The translations under genes and the position numbers were made by a program. This document shows positions 1 through 7,813 of a stretch of DNA of 12,567 nt, piece by piece. Within the stretch, counting starts at the first letter, position 1. Each line of letters opens with the position of its first letter. The stretch covers positions 1 through 12,567 of the forward strand of contig CAMLUY010000016.1 in NCBI GenBank assembly GCA_946487985.1, read 5' to 3'. The stretch comes from an uncultured Clostridia bacterium (lineage in GTDB: Bacteria > Bacillota > Clostridia > Christensenellales > UBA1242). The notes under the pieces are model-generated. The model had not been told where the DNA came from. It ran no database searches and worked only from the letters and a program-made list of their open reading frames with translations.

Positions 1-71
1 AGATGAGTGGACTCGAACCACCGACCCCCACCTTATCAGGGTGGTGCTCTAACCTGCTGAGCTACATCTCT
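1..71 (-). tRNA. tRNA-Ile (anticodon GAT), 3' end cut by window edge
   Basis: Read on the minus strand, the sequence folds as a class I tRNA. The acceptor 5' strand is AGAGATG (71-65), followed by TA and a D-arm starting GCTC and closing GAGC. The anticodon stem CCACC/GGTGG encloses the loop CTGATAA, giving anticodon GAT, which reads isoleucine AUC and AUU. The T-arm is GGTGG-TTCGAGT-CCACT. The 3' acceptor strand is visible only as CATCT, so about two stem bases and the discriminator lie beyond base 1, and whether CCA is encoded cannot be seen. The identity is firm from the fold and the anticodon. No rRNA gene is visible beside it, although tRNA-Ile(GAT) often sits with rRNA or tRNA-Ala genes, which could lie to the left. 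Confidence 0.96.
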
Positions 72-380
72 GTATTCGTCACCTTCGCCGCAAAAGCTGG
101 TCAATTATGGCTGTGTCACGCCGGCTATTGTTCGCCGTACAAGTGTGAATTTCACTGCCAGAAGTTCGCAAAACATGTTTGCCTTTTGCTGCCAAAAGCC
201 TGCTGATCATGTATGCTTTCTTTGTCTGTAACATGATTGCACAATGATTATACATTCTTTTGGCAGTTTTGTCAACATTTTTTCATAAATTTATGTATTT
301 TTTCACAACAACAATTCAAGTATTTTGTTTAGGTCTGTTGTCTTCGGCTTTATTTTTTGCAATATGCCAGTGAACTGTTT
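72..380. other. Intergenic: tRNA leader and promoter region, no confident gene
   Basis: This stretch separates the 3' end of the exonuclease gene from the tRNA. It holds the tRNA promoter and a 5' leader of about 165 nt. The leader contains an open frame of 51 codons on the minus strand (234-79), beginning ATG only 12 nt after the -10 and with no Shine-Dalgarno. That length is unremarkable by chance and I do not call it a gene. I saw no 16S 3' end, no second tRNA and no canonical hairpin plus U-tract terminator behind the exonuclease stop at 381-383. Transcription from the repair operon may therefore run on toward the tRNA, or stop by another route. Confidence 0.6.
240..310 (-). promoter_or_regulatory. 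Consensus sigma-A promoter with UP-like A-tracts for the tRNA-Ile transcript
   Basis: On the minus strand a perfect -35 TTGACA (275-270) and a perfect -10 TATAAT (252-247) are separated by exactly 17 nt. This predicts a start near base 240, about 170 nt before the tRNA. Upstream of the -35 is a very AT-rich stretch holding the 12-bp palindrome CATAAATTTATG (284-295). It is flanked by two copies of ATTTTTTCA (277-285 and 297-305, plus-strand reading) spaced 20 bp apart, close to two helical turns. This resembles the UP elements and curved A-tracts of stable-RNA promoters. The hexamers are seen directly; the UP role and any effect of curvature are inferred. Confidence 0.88.
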
Positions 381-1313
381 TTATTGTTGGCGAGTTTTAT
401 TGTATGCCCCTGTTGCGTCAATGCGCTCAGACAAAAGCTTGGCGAGCTGATTTTTTGTTATACTGGACTTTTGCAATCCTTGTGCCCGCAGCGAATCAAA
501 ATATTTCTTGCGATTGCCCGCCTTGTCATCAACAACAAAAATATCGCAATCTTTAATTCTGTTTGTGTAATCAAAGCCTGCCTTGAAAAGATTGGTAATA
601 TGCTTGAATTGTGTTTTTGGGCTAAGTGTTTTGAAGCCGTCTGAAAAGGCAACCTTCTGCGGGCGCGCTGCTTTCAGATGTTTTTTGCGCAGCTCATTGA
701 CTTTCTGGGTAAAGTTTGTTTTTTGTTCTTTACTGGTTGAAGTACTGTTTTTTCGCAAGCAATTTGCGAACTTCTTTTTAAAATTTTGCATGTTCAGCTG
801 GTATTTTTCAAATATTTTTTGGCAAATAAGCATGGTAGCTTCGGCGTCATCGCAGCTTTTGTGAAAGACCAGCTCATGACTGATTTGCAGTTCCTCTATT
901 ATGCTTTCAAGCGACTGGACATGCTGGCAATTCGAAACCATCTGATAGGCCTTTTGCATGTCGTACCCCTCTATTTCAAGCCCCGGCAGGTTGTAGCGCT
1001 TGCACGCAAGATTGAGAAAGCCAAAGTCGCTGGAAATGCTGTGCCCAAAAAGAATTGTGTTTTTGTCGCAAAGAAGTCCTTTTATTTTTGGATAAAAAGC
1101 GTCAAAGGTTGGCTGGTGTTTGAGGTAATCATCACTGTACGCAAGTTGAATCTTTGGGCGTTTGCCATGCGGCGCAAGCAGAATCGGGCTTTCAGGATTG
1201 ATGACGATGTCCTCTTTTTGGAGTATGCAAAAAGACTGATCTGCAATAACGTAGCCAAAAGAGCAGATGTTGTGGCCATTGCTGCATTCAATGTCAAAAA
1301 ACAAGTATTTCAT
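381..1313 (-). CDS. DEDDh-type 3'-5' exonuclease with C-terminal BRCT-like domain
   Basis: This 310-residue protein carries an N-terminal DnaQ/PolC-epsilon-type exonuclease fold at about residues 1-172. The acidic pair is D7 and E9 in FFDIEC, the middle aspartate is D96 in HSISSDFGFL, and the DEDDh histidine and last aspartate are H151 and D156 in HKSCDDAEA. Together these form the two-metal site that removes nucleotides from 3' ends. A lysine-rich linker (about 173-218) leads to residues 220-295, which read like a BRCT domain: a FSDGF start, a basic helix, a DCDIFVVDD strand, then AQGLQKSSITKNQLAKLL. The ATG at 1313-1311 lies 9 nt after the addA stop and has AAGGTG just upstream, so it is the third gene of the addB-addA operon and probably acts in end processing. 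The exonuclease call is firm and the BRCT call is moderate. There is no signal peptide or membrane segment. Confidence 0.88.
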   Translation of the reverse strand: MKYLFFDIECSNGHNICSFGYVIADQSFCILQKEDIVINPESPILLAPHGKRPKIQLAYSDDYLKHQPTFDAFYPKIKGLLCDKNTILFGHSISSDFGFLNLACKRYNLPGLEIEGYDMQKAYQMVSNCQHVQSLESIIEELQISHELVFHKSCDDAEATMLICQKIFEKYQLNMQNFKKKFANCLRKNSTSTSKEQKTNFTQKVNELRKKHLKAARPQKVAFSDGFKTLSPKTQFKHITNLFKAGFDYTNRIKDCDIFVVDDKAGNRKKYFDSLRAQGLQKSSITKNQLAKLLSERIDATGAYNKTRQQ

Positions 1314-1322
1314 ATTGCACCT

Positions 1323-4300
1323 TTATTTCACCCGCAAAAGCCGCGCATATTTGAGCGAAAGCAGATATATTTCATCAATCTTGATATAAAATGCCTTTTC
1401 TAGCGCCAGGCTGTACAGTTGAAGCTGTTTTTGGTAATGTTTTTTCACGCTTTCATCATTGTTGTTTGAGGTAAACTTATAGTCAATCAGAATGTTCTTC
1501 TCGCCGTATGCGAAAAGGTCAACAACGCCCTGTACAATTACCTTTTCATCGCTGTCGCCTTGGCCGGCTTCACGCAGGCTGCAATTCATGATGAACTGCC
1601 TTTCTTTCATGACCTTATTGTTGCCAATAACCGATTTGAGCAGTTGAATGTTTTTGAAAAGGATCTCGCTGTCAATGAGGTCGTACTCCTCACCGAGAAG
1701 GTCTTTGATTTCTTGCAGTTTTTCTTTGAGCTCGGACTCTGAGTCAACCGAATTGAAATCTATATAGCGTAGCGCGCTGTGAAAGGCGTTGCCGCGCTCA
1801 ATGGCCTGCGACCTGGCGACATCGCTTGAAAAGGCAAGCCCGCCGTCATCGTCATTATCAAGATTCAAAAGACTGGTTACCGAATTTTTGAGATTGATTT
1901 TGCAAATGTCTGCATTTTTGTACTGAAAATCTATGTACTTTTTAACCTCATCAATGTTTTGGTCAAAGTTGCTGCTTTGCAAAAGAGGTTCGGCAGTATT
2001 CTGAGAATCTACGCTGTCAACAAATGTGTACCTGCGGTTTTCTGTTGAAATGCTGCCCTGCTGGAAAATCTGCTCTTTCAAGTCTTGACCAAGCGCGTAG
2101 AAAATCAAATCAAGATATGTGGCGCAGTCGTCAAGATCGCGCTGCTCGGTAAAGAACTTCTCGCTGACAGTGCCAGTGACAAACAAATGGTTTTGCGCTC
2201 TGGTCATGGCCACATAGAATATCATAATCTCGCTCACCCACTCGCTTTTGGCCTTGCTCAGTCGTGTAGCCGTGAAGCTTGGCGATGGCAGGCGCAAATC
2301 GCGGTCAAAATCGTACAGCTGAGTTGCCAGCCCGAACTCATGAGAGATGATGTACGACCTGTTATAGGGTTTTGCCAGGCTTTCGCCGCCACCTGCGAGC
2401 AATACTATTGGATATTCAAGTCCTTTTGTGGCATGAATTGTTGTCACCGTAATTGCGTCAGCCGAGGGCTGAACAGTTGAGGTTGTTTCACCATCATTGT
2501 CAAGATGGTCAAGAAATGCTGGCAGATTGAAGTCATATTCACCCGCCCGTAACTGTTTGAAAAATTGCAGCATTGTTTGTTTTTTCATGCTGCTGTCAGG
2601 CAAACTGCTTTGGTATGCATGGTAATTTTTTCTGTCAAACAATCGTTGAATGGCCTTTGTAAGCCCCATAGTTTGTATTTCAAAGCTTAATAGCTGCAAA
2701 AGGTTTTCAAACTTTTGTGCTTTTTCATCGGTTTGCTGGGCAAAAAGCTGGGCAAACGTCAAGTCCTTGTCGCCAGAAAGCCTAATCTCGGCAAGCTGGT
2801 CAAGGCTGTAACCGCCCACCCAAGAATTGAGCACGGCAGCAAGCGAGATGTCATCATTTCTGTTGAGCGTCAGTCTGAGCAGGCTGACAAGCACGGCCAC
2901 CTCTCTGTCATCAAGCAGCGACTGTTTGATGTCGGCAATCACATTGAAGCCGCTGTCCTGCAAATCACGCACGCACTCCTGCATGAGCTGCCCGCGCGAG
3001 CGGAAAAGCAGTGCAATATCGCCCTCTCGTACAGGGCGGAACCTTTTTTGTTTGCCATCATAGATTTCGCTTGAAAGAAGTTGGTTGATGCGGGCTTTAA
3101 TGGTTGCAACTTCAAGCGAATATTTGCTTGTTTGCTTGAAATCATCTTTCATCACGCTGTACAATCCTGCCGTCTGAGGCTGTTCCTGATTTTGAGGGCA
3201 AACTATGTCGACCGACACAGATGGCTGAGCTGGCTTTTCAAAGCTTGTCATGCCCGACAGCATTGCGGTTTTTTGATAGTCAATCCCCACCGACTGCGGG
3301 GTCATCAGTTTCTTGAACACATCATTGACAAAATCAAGCACTCTCTTGTCTGAGCGAAAATTGCCAGTCAAATACAGTGCGTCGCTATCGTCAGCATTGG
3401 TAAAGTCCTTGATGTCCTGCTGCATGATTTCCATACTGGCATTTCTGAAAGCATATATTCCCTGCTTTGGATCGCCGACTGCAACGAAATTGCCTTGGCC
3501 CGCAATCGGCTTGACAATCGCCGACTGTAAGGTGTTGGTGTCCTGATATTCGTCAATAAAGATGTAGGCGTATTTTTCTTGAAGAAAGGAAAGCACTTCC
3601 TGGTTTTCAATCAGCTTTTTTACCATCTTTTCAAGGTCGGCAAAATCCACAAAATCGCCATCTGTTTTAAGAGATGCGTATTGCTTTTCAAAGAAGATTT
3701 GCAGTTTGAGCAGCTGGCTGCCAATTTCGCATAGCCCGCGGCTTTCACCCTCAAAGGTTTGCGCAAGCTGGATTGCCTGTTTGATTTTGTCCTTGGCATT
3801 GACGAGAACAGCCTTTGCCTGAACGTTGTCAATCTTACTGCCAGGCGTTCGAGGCAAAACCGCCTTGCTGAGAAGGTCAACGGCCTTGAAAAAATCACCC
3901 GGCAATTTCATTGTTGCCACGTCATAAAGCGCGCTCGAAAAATCTGCGTACGGTTTTGGCAGGTCGCTGCCAACTTGGCAAAGCAGCTGCTTCGCCTGAG
4001 CAAGCTTATCTGACATGGTTTTCAAAAGATATTTCTCGGCATTTTCAGCAAACACGGGCGCACGTTTGAGAAAGTCCTCGGCGCTTTCACAACTGCTGTC
4101 AAAAAAGCTCATGATTTCGCACATGCAATCAAAAAGCATTTGGTTGTTGTGTTTGAAAGCAAAAAAGACCTTATCAAAATCTGACGACTGCGCTTTTTCA
4201 AACTCGGCCATTGCCCGCATGAAAGCGGTGCGCTTCAAGTTTTGGCTGGCCGCTTGGTCAAGCACTTTAAAATCTTCGTCTACTCCCAAAAGATTGCTGT

Positions 4301-4622
4301 GGCGCTTGATCAGCTTTTCGCAGAAGGAGTCAATAGTTGAAATGTCGCTGATGGGTATTTCGTCAAGCTGTTCAAGCAAAAAAGGTGTTGACTTCTGCTG
4401 TAATATCGCTTTATTCAGCCTTGATTTCATCTCGTTTGCGGCAGCCTTGGTAAAGGTAAGCACCAAAAGCTTGGACACCGGCAACTTTTTGTCGCAAATC
4501 AGTGAAATCAAATATTCAATCACGACAAAAGTCTTTCCGCTGCCTGCCGAAGCCGAAACAATCAGATTTTTCTTATCGCTTTCAAGAATGCGACGTTGTT
4601 CATCAGTTGGATTGTTTTTCAA
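1323..4622 (-). CDS. addA: AddA: ATP-dependent helicase/nuclease subunit A
   Basis: AddA is the motor and 3'-strand nuclease of the AddAB complex, which resects double-strand breaks for RecA loading. All superfamily 1A helicase motifs are visible: TDEQ (Q9), Walker A SAGSGKT (K30), motif Ia LTFTKAAANEM (55-65), Walker B FIDEYQDT (D357, E358), motif III GDPKQGIYAFR (383-393), motif IV FRSD (422-425), motif V TTIHATKGLEYP (727-738) and motif VI YVAMTRAQNHL (803-813). The C-terminal RecB-family nuclease has H948, D1035, D1047 with K1049 in LIDYK, and Q1066-L-Q-L-Y1070. At 1099 residues it is shorter than the roughly 1200-1250 usual in Bacillus. The start is TTG at 4622-4620: a TAG lies in frame just upstream, AGGAG sits 9 nt before it, and Walker A follows at once. 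It overlaps addB by 20 nt, so translation is probably coupled. Confidence 0.97.
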   Translation of the reverse strand: MKNNPTDEQRRILESDKKNLIVSASAGSGKTFVVIEYLISLICDKKLPVSKLLVLTFTKAAANEMKSRLNKAILQQKSTPFLLEQLDEIPISDISTIDSFCEKLIKRHSNLLGVDEDFKVLDQAASQNLKRTAFMRAMAEFEKAQSSDFDKVFFAFKHNNQMLFDCMCEIMSFFDSSCESAEDFLKRAPVFAENAEKYLLKTMSDKLAQAKQLLCQVGSDLPKPYADFSSALYDVATMKLPGDFFKAVDLLSKAVLPRTPGSKIDNVQAKAVLVNAKDKIKQAIQLAQTFEGESRGLCEIGSQLLKLQIFFEKQYASLKTDGDFVDFADLEKMVKKLIENQEVLSFLQEKYAYIFIDEYQDTNTLQSAIVKPIAGQGNFVAVGDPKQGIYAFRNASMEIMQQDIKDFTNADDSDALYLTGNFRSDKRVLDFVNDVFKKLMTPQSVGIDYQKTAMLSGMTSFEKPAQPSVSVDIVCPQNQEQPQTAGLYSVMKDDFKQTSKYSLEVATIKARINQLLSSEIYDGKQKRFRPVREGDIALLFRSRGQLMQECVRDLQDSGFNVIADIKQSLLDDREVAVLVSLLRLTLNRNDDISLAAVLNSWVGGYSLDQLAEIRLSGDKDLTFAQLFAQQTDEKAQKFENLLQLLSFEIQTMGLTKAIQRLFDRKNYHAYQSSLPDSSMKKQTMLQFFKQLRAGEYDFNLPAFLDHLDNDGETTSTVQPSADAITVTTIHATKGLEYPIVLLAGGGESLAKPYNRSYIISHEFGLATQLYDFDRDLRLPSPSFTATRLSKAKSEWVSEIMIFYVAMTRAQNHLFVTGTVSEKFFTEQRDLDDCATYLDLIFYALGQDLKEQIFQQGSISTENRRYTFVDSVDSQNTAEPLLQSSNFDQNIDEVKKYIDFQYKNADICKINLKNSVTSLLNLDNDDDGGLAFSSDVARSQAIERGNAFHSALRYIDFNSVDSESELKEKLQEIKDLLGEEYDLIDSEILFKNIQLLKSVIGNNKVMKERQFIMNCSLREAGQGDSDEKVIVQGVVDLFAYGEKNILIDYKFTSNNNDESVKKHYQKQLQLYSLALEKAFYIKIDEIYLLSLKYARLLRVK

Positions 4623-7600
4623 TCTTGTACTCTCCTATTTTCCCCTGCATGCGTTTGCCTTTTGTTGCCTCAAAGCCGCACAGTGGTTTGTATTTGCAGA
4701 AGTTGCAGCTTTCGCTGTCTGGTTTTGGCTGAATGAAACCACTCTTGCACTCCTCTACCGCCGAAGCCGCCACCGCCGCGGCATAGTCCTCATACACAGA
4801 CAGGTCGTCTTTTGCAATCATATTGCCCCTGTATCTGCCATCGTTTGTCATTGCGATTGGCAAGACATCACTCTTGCCGCCATAGTCAAGGTTTTTGTCA
4901 AAGGCATGAAGAAGCTCGCTGTCGCCTGAAACTATGCCTTTCAAAAGCGCACTATCTTCATCATTTGACGAAAAGTCATGCCGCGCGTCAAAATACAGCA
5001 CGCCCGCTGGTTTAAGGCCTAGCGCCTTGCCCGCGATTTTTTGATAGATAAAAAGTTGAAGCTTTTTGCCAAAGTAAAGCTCTTTCAGCAAATTGCCAGT
5101 TCGCCCTGTTTTGTAGTCAATAATCCTGAAAAAGTCGTTGTATCTGTCAATTCGGTCAACGCGACCTGAAATGCGAACGCCTGGGGCAAGCTGAGCAGTA
5201 GGCAGGCGATATTCAAAGGCCACAGGGCGAAAATCGCTGGCCTTTTGCTCGCGCAGTATGCCACTGCAAAGCACTTCAAGCTGATGCATGAAATATTTTT
5301 TTATGCTTGTTTTGTGTGCATTATTTTCAAGCTTATCTGTCGCGCCTGTATCTGCGATGATTTTGTCAATATTGTCGCTGACAAATTTTTTCACGTCTAC
5401 GTCTTCAATTCCGCCGTCTGAAATCGCCTTACCAAACAGCTCTGCGCCCTTATGGCAAATGTTGCCCACATCGCGGGCGTCAAACTCGAAAACCTCTTTT
5501 TCTTTCAGGTGCAGACCATAGCTTGCAAAATGCTTGAATGGGCATGAAAAATAGTTTTCAATCTGGGTTACGCCAATGGTTTTCCCGAAGAACAGCTCTT
5601 GGCCGCGCTCGATGTGGTCTTTGCACAAATTGGCTGTTTGCTCGGTATCGGCAATGCCAAGTCTTTCACGGCATGACTTTGAAAGCTGCCTTTCAGTTTG
5701 CAGCGACTGCCTGTTGCCAGCAGCAAGTGTCAGTCCGCTGACATCTCTTTTGCCTGTAAGGTCGAAAAAGACATCATATGCCGGCAAGGTCTGAGCGTCA
5801 AAAAGGCTGTTACAGCTGTGCACAAATACAGGTTGGTCATTCTTTTTGCCCTCATCGTTGACCGCATTGTAAAAAAGGATAAGCTTATCTGTCGGCAAAG
5901 ACAGCAGGTTGAAAAGCTTGAACCTGTTTCTTCGGTTGATCATGCGTATTGTTGGCTGTATTTTTTTGTCAACAAAGTTCAGTGAAATATCGTGGTCTGA
6001 CAGCAGTGCGTTGTCACCGCTCACCTGCGGCAGGCTTTGGCAGCCCAGAACAATCAGCACTTTGCATCTTCCCAAAAGGCTTGCCGTGGCGTCACCTACC
6101 ATTACGCCGTCAAGATATGTCGGCACTGTGGACACCTCTCTGTACGACAAAAGCAGTTTGAGCTTTTTGACAAATTCGCTCAGACTGATTTCATTGCCGC
6201 TGTGACGAGCTATGGTATCAAGCGTGTCTGACAGAATCTCTGGAATCTGGGCCTCGATTGCCTGCTCTTTCAAATCGCCGCGTCCTGCAAGCATCTCCAT
6301 TGTCTGCTGATGTGCCTGTAAAAAGGTCTGGCAGATTTTGCGAGTGATTTCAATAAACTGGCTTGTCACTTTTGCGCCCTCAATTTCCTGCAAGATATTG
6401 TCAAAATCAAAGCTCTCGGACAACAGTTTTTTGTACTTCCACCTGTTGTCGATTGAATAGCTTTGCACAAGCGCGCAAAGTTGTCCGCAGCCAACAAGCT
6501 GGTTTGAAAAAAGCTTTTGAAGCGCAATGCTGCCAAACCCTGACGAAACAACTTCAAAAAAGTCAAAAACAGTTCTCGATAAAAGTGACTTTTCAGCCGT
6601 CACGCTGCTGTCACAATAGTGCGGAATGTCAAACCTGTCGAAAATATCATCAATAATTGGTTGATATCTGCCTATATCGCTTGTGCACAGGCAGATATCG
6701 CTGTATTTGAAGCCGCGATGTATGTATGCATAGATTGCCTTCGCTGCCGATGTAACCTCTTCATTGACTGAATTGGCTGAATAGGAAAAATAGAAGCCGT
6801 TGTTGCAAGCCTTTTGCTCGCTCAGGCTGTAAAGCCCGTTGACCACCGCCTGACGATTTGCAGGAAGCTGTCTGTGGCTGTCTTTAATCTCTACCGCAAG
6901 GTCAAACTCTTTGGCTATTGCAATCACCTTGTCGAAGATGTCTTTTTCGTACACATATTCGTTGCCTATGTTTGCCGCCCGCGCTGTGGAGATGTTGACC
7001 TCTGCGGACGCGCGCAAGATTGATTTCAACAGGTCATATCCCTCTTCTGTAAAACTGTCAAACTGGCCGAAATAAAAGTGGACATTTTTCAGCACATCGC
7101 AGCCCTCGCCGTCGAGCAGCTCGCGCAAAAGTGCCAGCCTCTCATTCGCATCAAACTTGCCGGCAATCAGCCTTTGATACTCCTTGTAAATCAGCATGAT
7201 ATCATGATATTTGCCTCCGCTCATGCCGCTTGCCTTTTCGTTCAGGTCATCGCAGCCAACCTTTGAACTTTTCAACTGCTGCAAAATCTTGTAGATTTCA
7301 TGACAAAATGAAATATTGCTCTTTTTAAAAATCACAAACTCCGACTTGACATTTTCAATCGCCTGTTGCACGTAAAGCAGGCAATCTGCGCTTGAAAGTA
7401 CCTCCACCGACCTGCCCAGGCGGGATAATATTTCACTGGCAAGCCCAGTCAGCCCCTGCACCTTGACATTGAAAAAGGCAGAATTGTGCAGCGACTCCAA
7501 AAGCAGCTTCTCCATTTGCAGCGAAAACCTGTCGGGAACGACAACAATATGCTCCTGGGAAAAATCATGATAGTCAATCTCGCCTATCATGTCCATGGTC

Positions 7601-7641
7601 GCGTCAATCGTTGTTGAATTGCAATGCAGTATCAATTTCAT
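4603..7641 (-). CDS. addB: AddB: ATP-dependent deoxyribonuclease subunit B with Fe-S nuclease domain
   Basis: AddB is the partner of AddA. In characterised enzymes it scans for the Chi site and cuts the 5' strand with an iron-sulfur-stapled nuclease domain. Residues 31-75 (VVVPDRFSLQMEKLLLESL, then a hydrophobic GLTGLASEIL segment) match the AddB N-terminal core. The Fe-S ligands are present as C700 (YFSCPF) and C979, C982, C988 (CNFCKYKPLC). The nuclease has H730, D829 (RVDRID), D842 and K844 (IIDYKTG), and Q862. The usual N-terminal GxxGSGKS/T loop is missing: residues 5-14 read LHCNSTTIDA. The protein is 1012 residues against roughly 1150-1170 in Bacillus. The ATG at 7641 is the only sensible start because TAA lies in frame four codons upstream. 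It is the first gene of the operon and has no well-spaced Shine-Dalgarno. Confidence 0.95.
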   Translation of the reverse strand: MKLILHCNSTTIDATMDMIGEIDYHDFSQEHIVVVPDRFSLQMEKLLLESLHNSAFFNVKVQGLTGLASEILSRLGRSVEVLSSADCLLYVQQAIENVKSEFVIFKKSNISFCHEIYKILQQLKSSKVGCDDLNEKASGMSGGKYHDIMLIYKEYQRLIAGKFDANERLALLRELLDGEGCDVLKNVHFYFGQFDSFTEEGYDLLKSILRASAEVNISTARAANIGNEYVYEKDIFDKVIAIAKEFDLAVEIKDSHRQLPANRQAVVNGLYSLSEQKACNNGFYFSYSANSVNEEVTSAAKAIYAYIHRGFKYSDICLCTSDIGRYQPIIDDIFDRFDIPHYCDSSVTAEKSLLSRTVFDFFEVVSSGFGSIALQKLFSNQLVGCGQLCALVQSYSIDNRWKYKKLLSESFDFDNILQEIEGAKVTSQFIEITRKICQTFLQAHQQTMEMLAGRGDLKEQAIEAQIPEILSDTLDTIARHSGNEISLSEFVKKLKLLLSYREVSTVPTYLDGVMVGDATASLLGRCKVLIVLGCQSLPQVSGDNALLSDHDISLNFVDKKIQPTIRMINRRNRFKLFNLLSLPTDKLILFYNAVNDEGKKNDQPVFVHSCNSLFDAQTLPAYDVFFDLTGKRDVSGLTLAAGNRQSLQTERQLSKSCRERLGIADTEQTANLCKDHIERGQELFFGKTIGVTQIENYFSCPFKHFASYGLHLKEKEVFEFDARDVGNICHKGAELFGKAISDGGIEDVDVKKFVSDNIDKIIADTGATDKLENNAHKTSIKKYFMHQLEVLCSGILREQKASDFRPVAFEYRLPTAQLAPGVRISGRVDRIDRYNDFFRIIDYKTGRTGNLLKELYFGKKLQLFIYQKIAGKALGLKPAGVLYFDARHDFSSNDEDSALLKGIVSGDSELLHAFDKNLDYGGKSDVLPIAMTNDGRYRGNMIAKDDLSVYEDYAAAVAASAVEECKSGFIQPKPDSESCNFCKYKPLCGFEATKGKRMQGKIGEYKIEKQSN
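4620..4636 (-). promoter_or_regulatory. Ribosome binding site deciding the TTG start of addA
   Basis: On the minus strand AGGAG (4636-4632) is followed by 9 nt and then TTG (4622-4620), all inside the 3' end of addB. In the addA frame a TAG stop overlaps the ribosome binding site, and no ATG occurs before the Walker A codons, so TTG is the only workable initiation codon. The addB TGA stop lies at 4605-4603, downstream of this start, which is typical of translational coupling. Confidence 0.82.
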
Positions 7642-7656
7642 AGCCCTATTTTATCA
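7642..7656 (-). promoter_or_regulatory. Extended -10 promoter of the addB operon, predicted leaderless start
   Basis: On the minus strand TGA-TAAAAT (7656-7648) gives an extended -10 element. It is followed by the 6 nt AGGGCT and then the addB ATG (7641), which places the predicted transcription start on the A of the ATG. The best -35 at 17 nt (TTTCTT) is weak, as is common for extended -10 promoters. AGGG lies only 2 nt from the ATG, too close for a normal Shine-Dalgarno. The motif is seen directly; leaderless initiation is inferred. Confidence 0.6.
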
Positions 7657-7740
7657 CAATTTCAGCGAAAAAGAAAGGTTTTGCAGTTTAAAAAATCTTT
7701 AACCCTGTAAAAATCGCGCTCCGTTCGTGGAACAAGCATT

Positions 7741-7782
7741 GAAATAAATAAAAATCCTCTGCAAACATGTCGCAGAAGATTT
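7741..7782 (-). terminator. Intrinsic terminator of the LRR pseudogene transcript
   Basis: On the minus strand a 10-bp stem AATCTTCTGC/GCAGAGGATT (7781-7772 with 7762-7753, one T-G wobble) encloses a 9-nt loop. It is followed by a T-rich run, TTTTATTTATTT. The wobble becomes a C-A mismatch on the plus strand, so the element fits minus-strand termination better. It ends about 30 nt past the pseudogene stop at 7814 and isolates it from addB. Confidence 0.8.
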
Positions 7783-7813
7783 GTTTTTTGTATGAAAGCT
7801 GTGTGCTTGGGTG

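Noticed and set aside
3..206. Plus-strand open frame of 67 codons at the left edge
   Set aside because: It runs through the complement of the tRNA-Ile gene and into its leader, with no start signals.
305..345. ACAACA/TGTTGT pairing as a terminator for the exonuclease gene
   Set aside because: The stem is short and AT-rich, the loop exceeds 20 nt, and no T run follows in the correct orientation.
786..1403. Plus-strand open frame of 205 codons
   Set aside because: It is antisense to the DEDDh exonuclease and the end of addA; its composition is that of a shadow frame.
4015..4929. Plus-strand open frame of 304 codons across the addA/addB junction
   Set aside because: It lies wholly antisense to two genes with full catalytic motifs, has no ribosome binding site and gives a cysteine- and arginine-rich translation without domain features.
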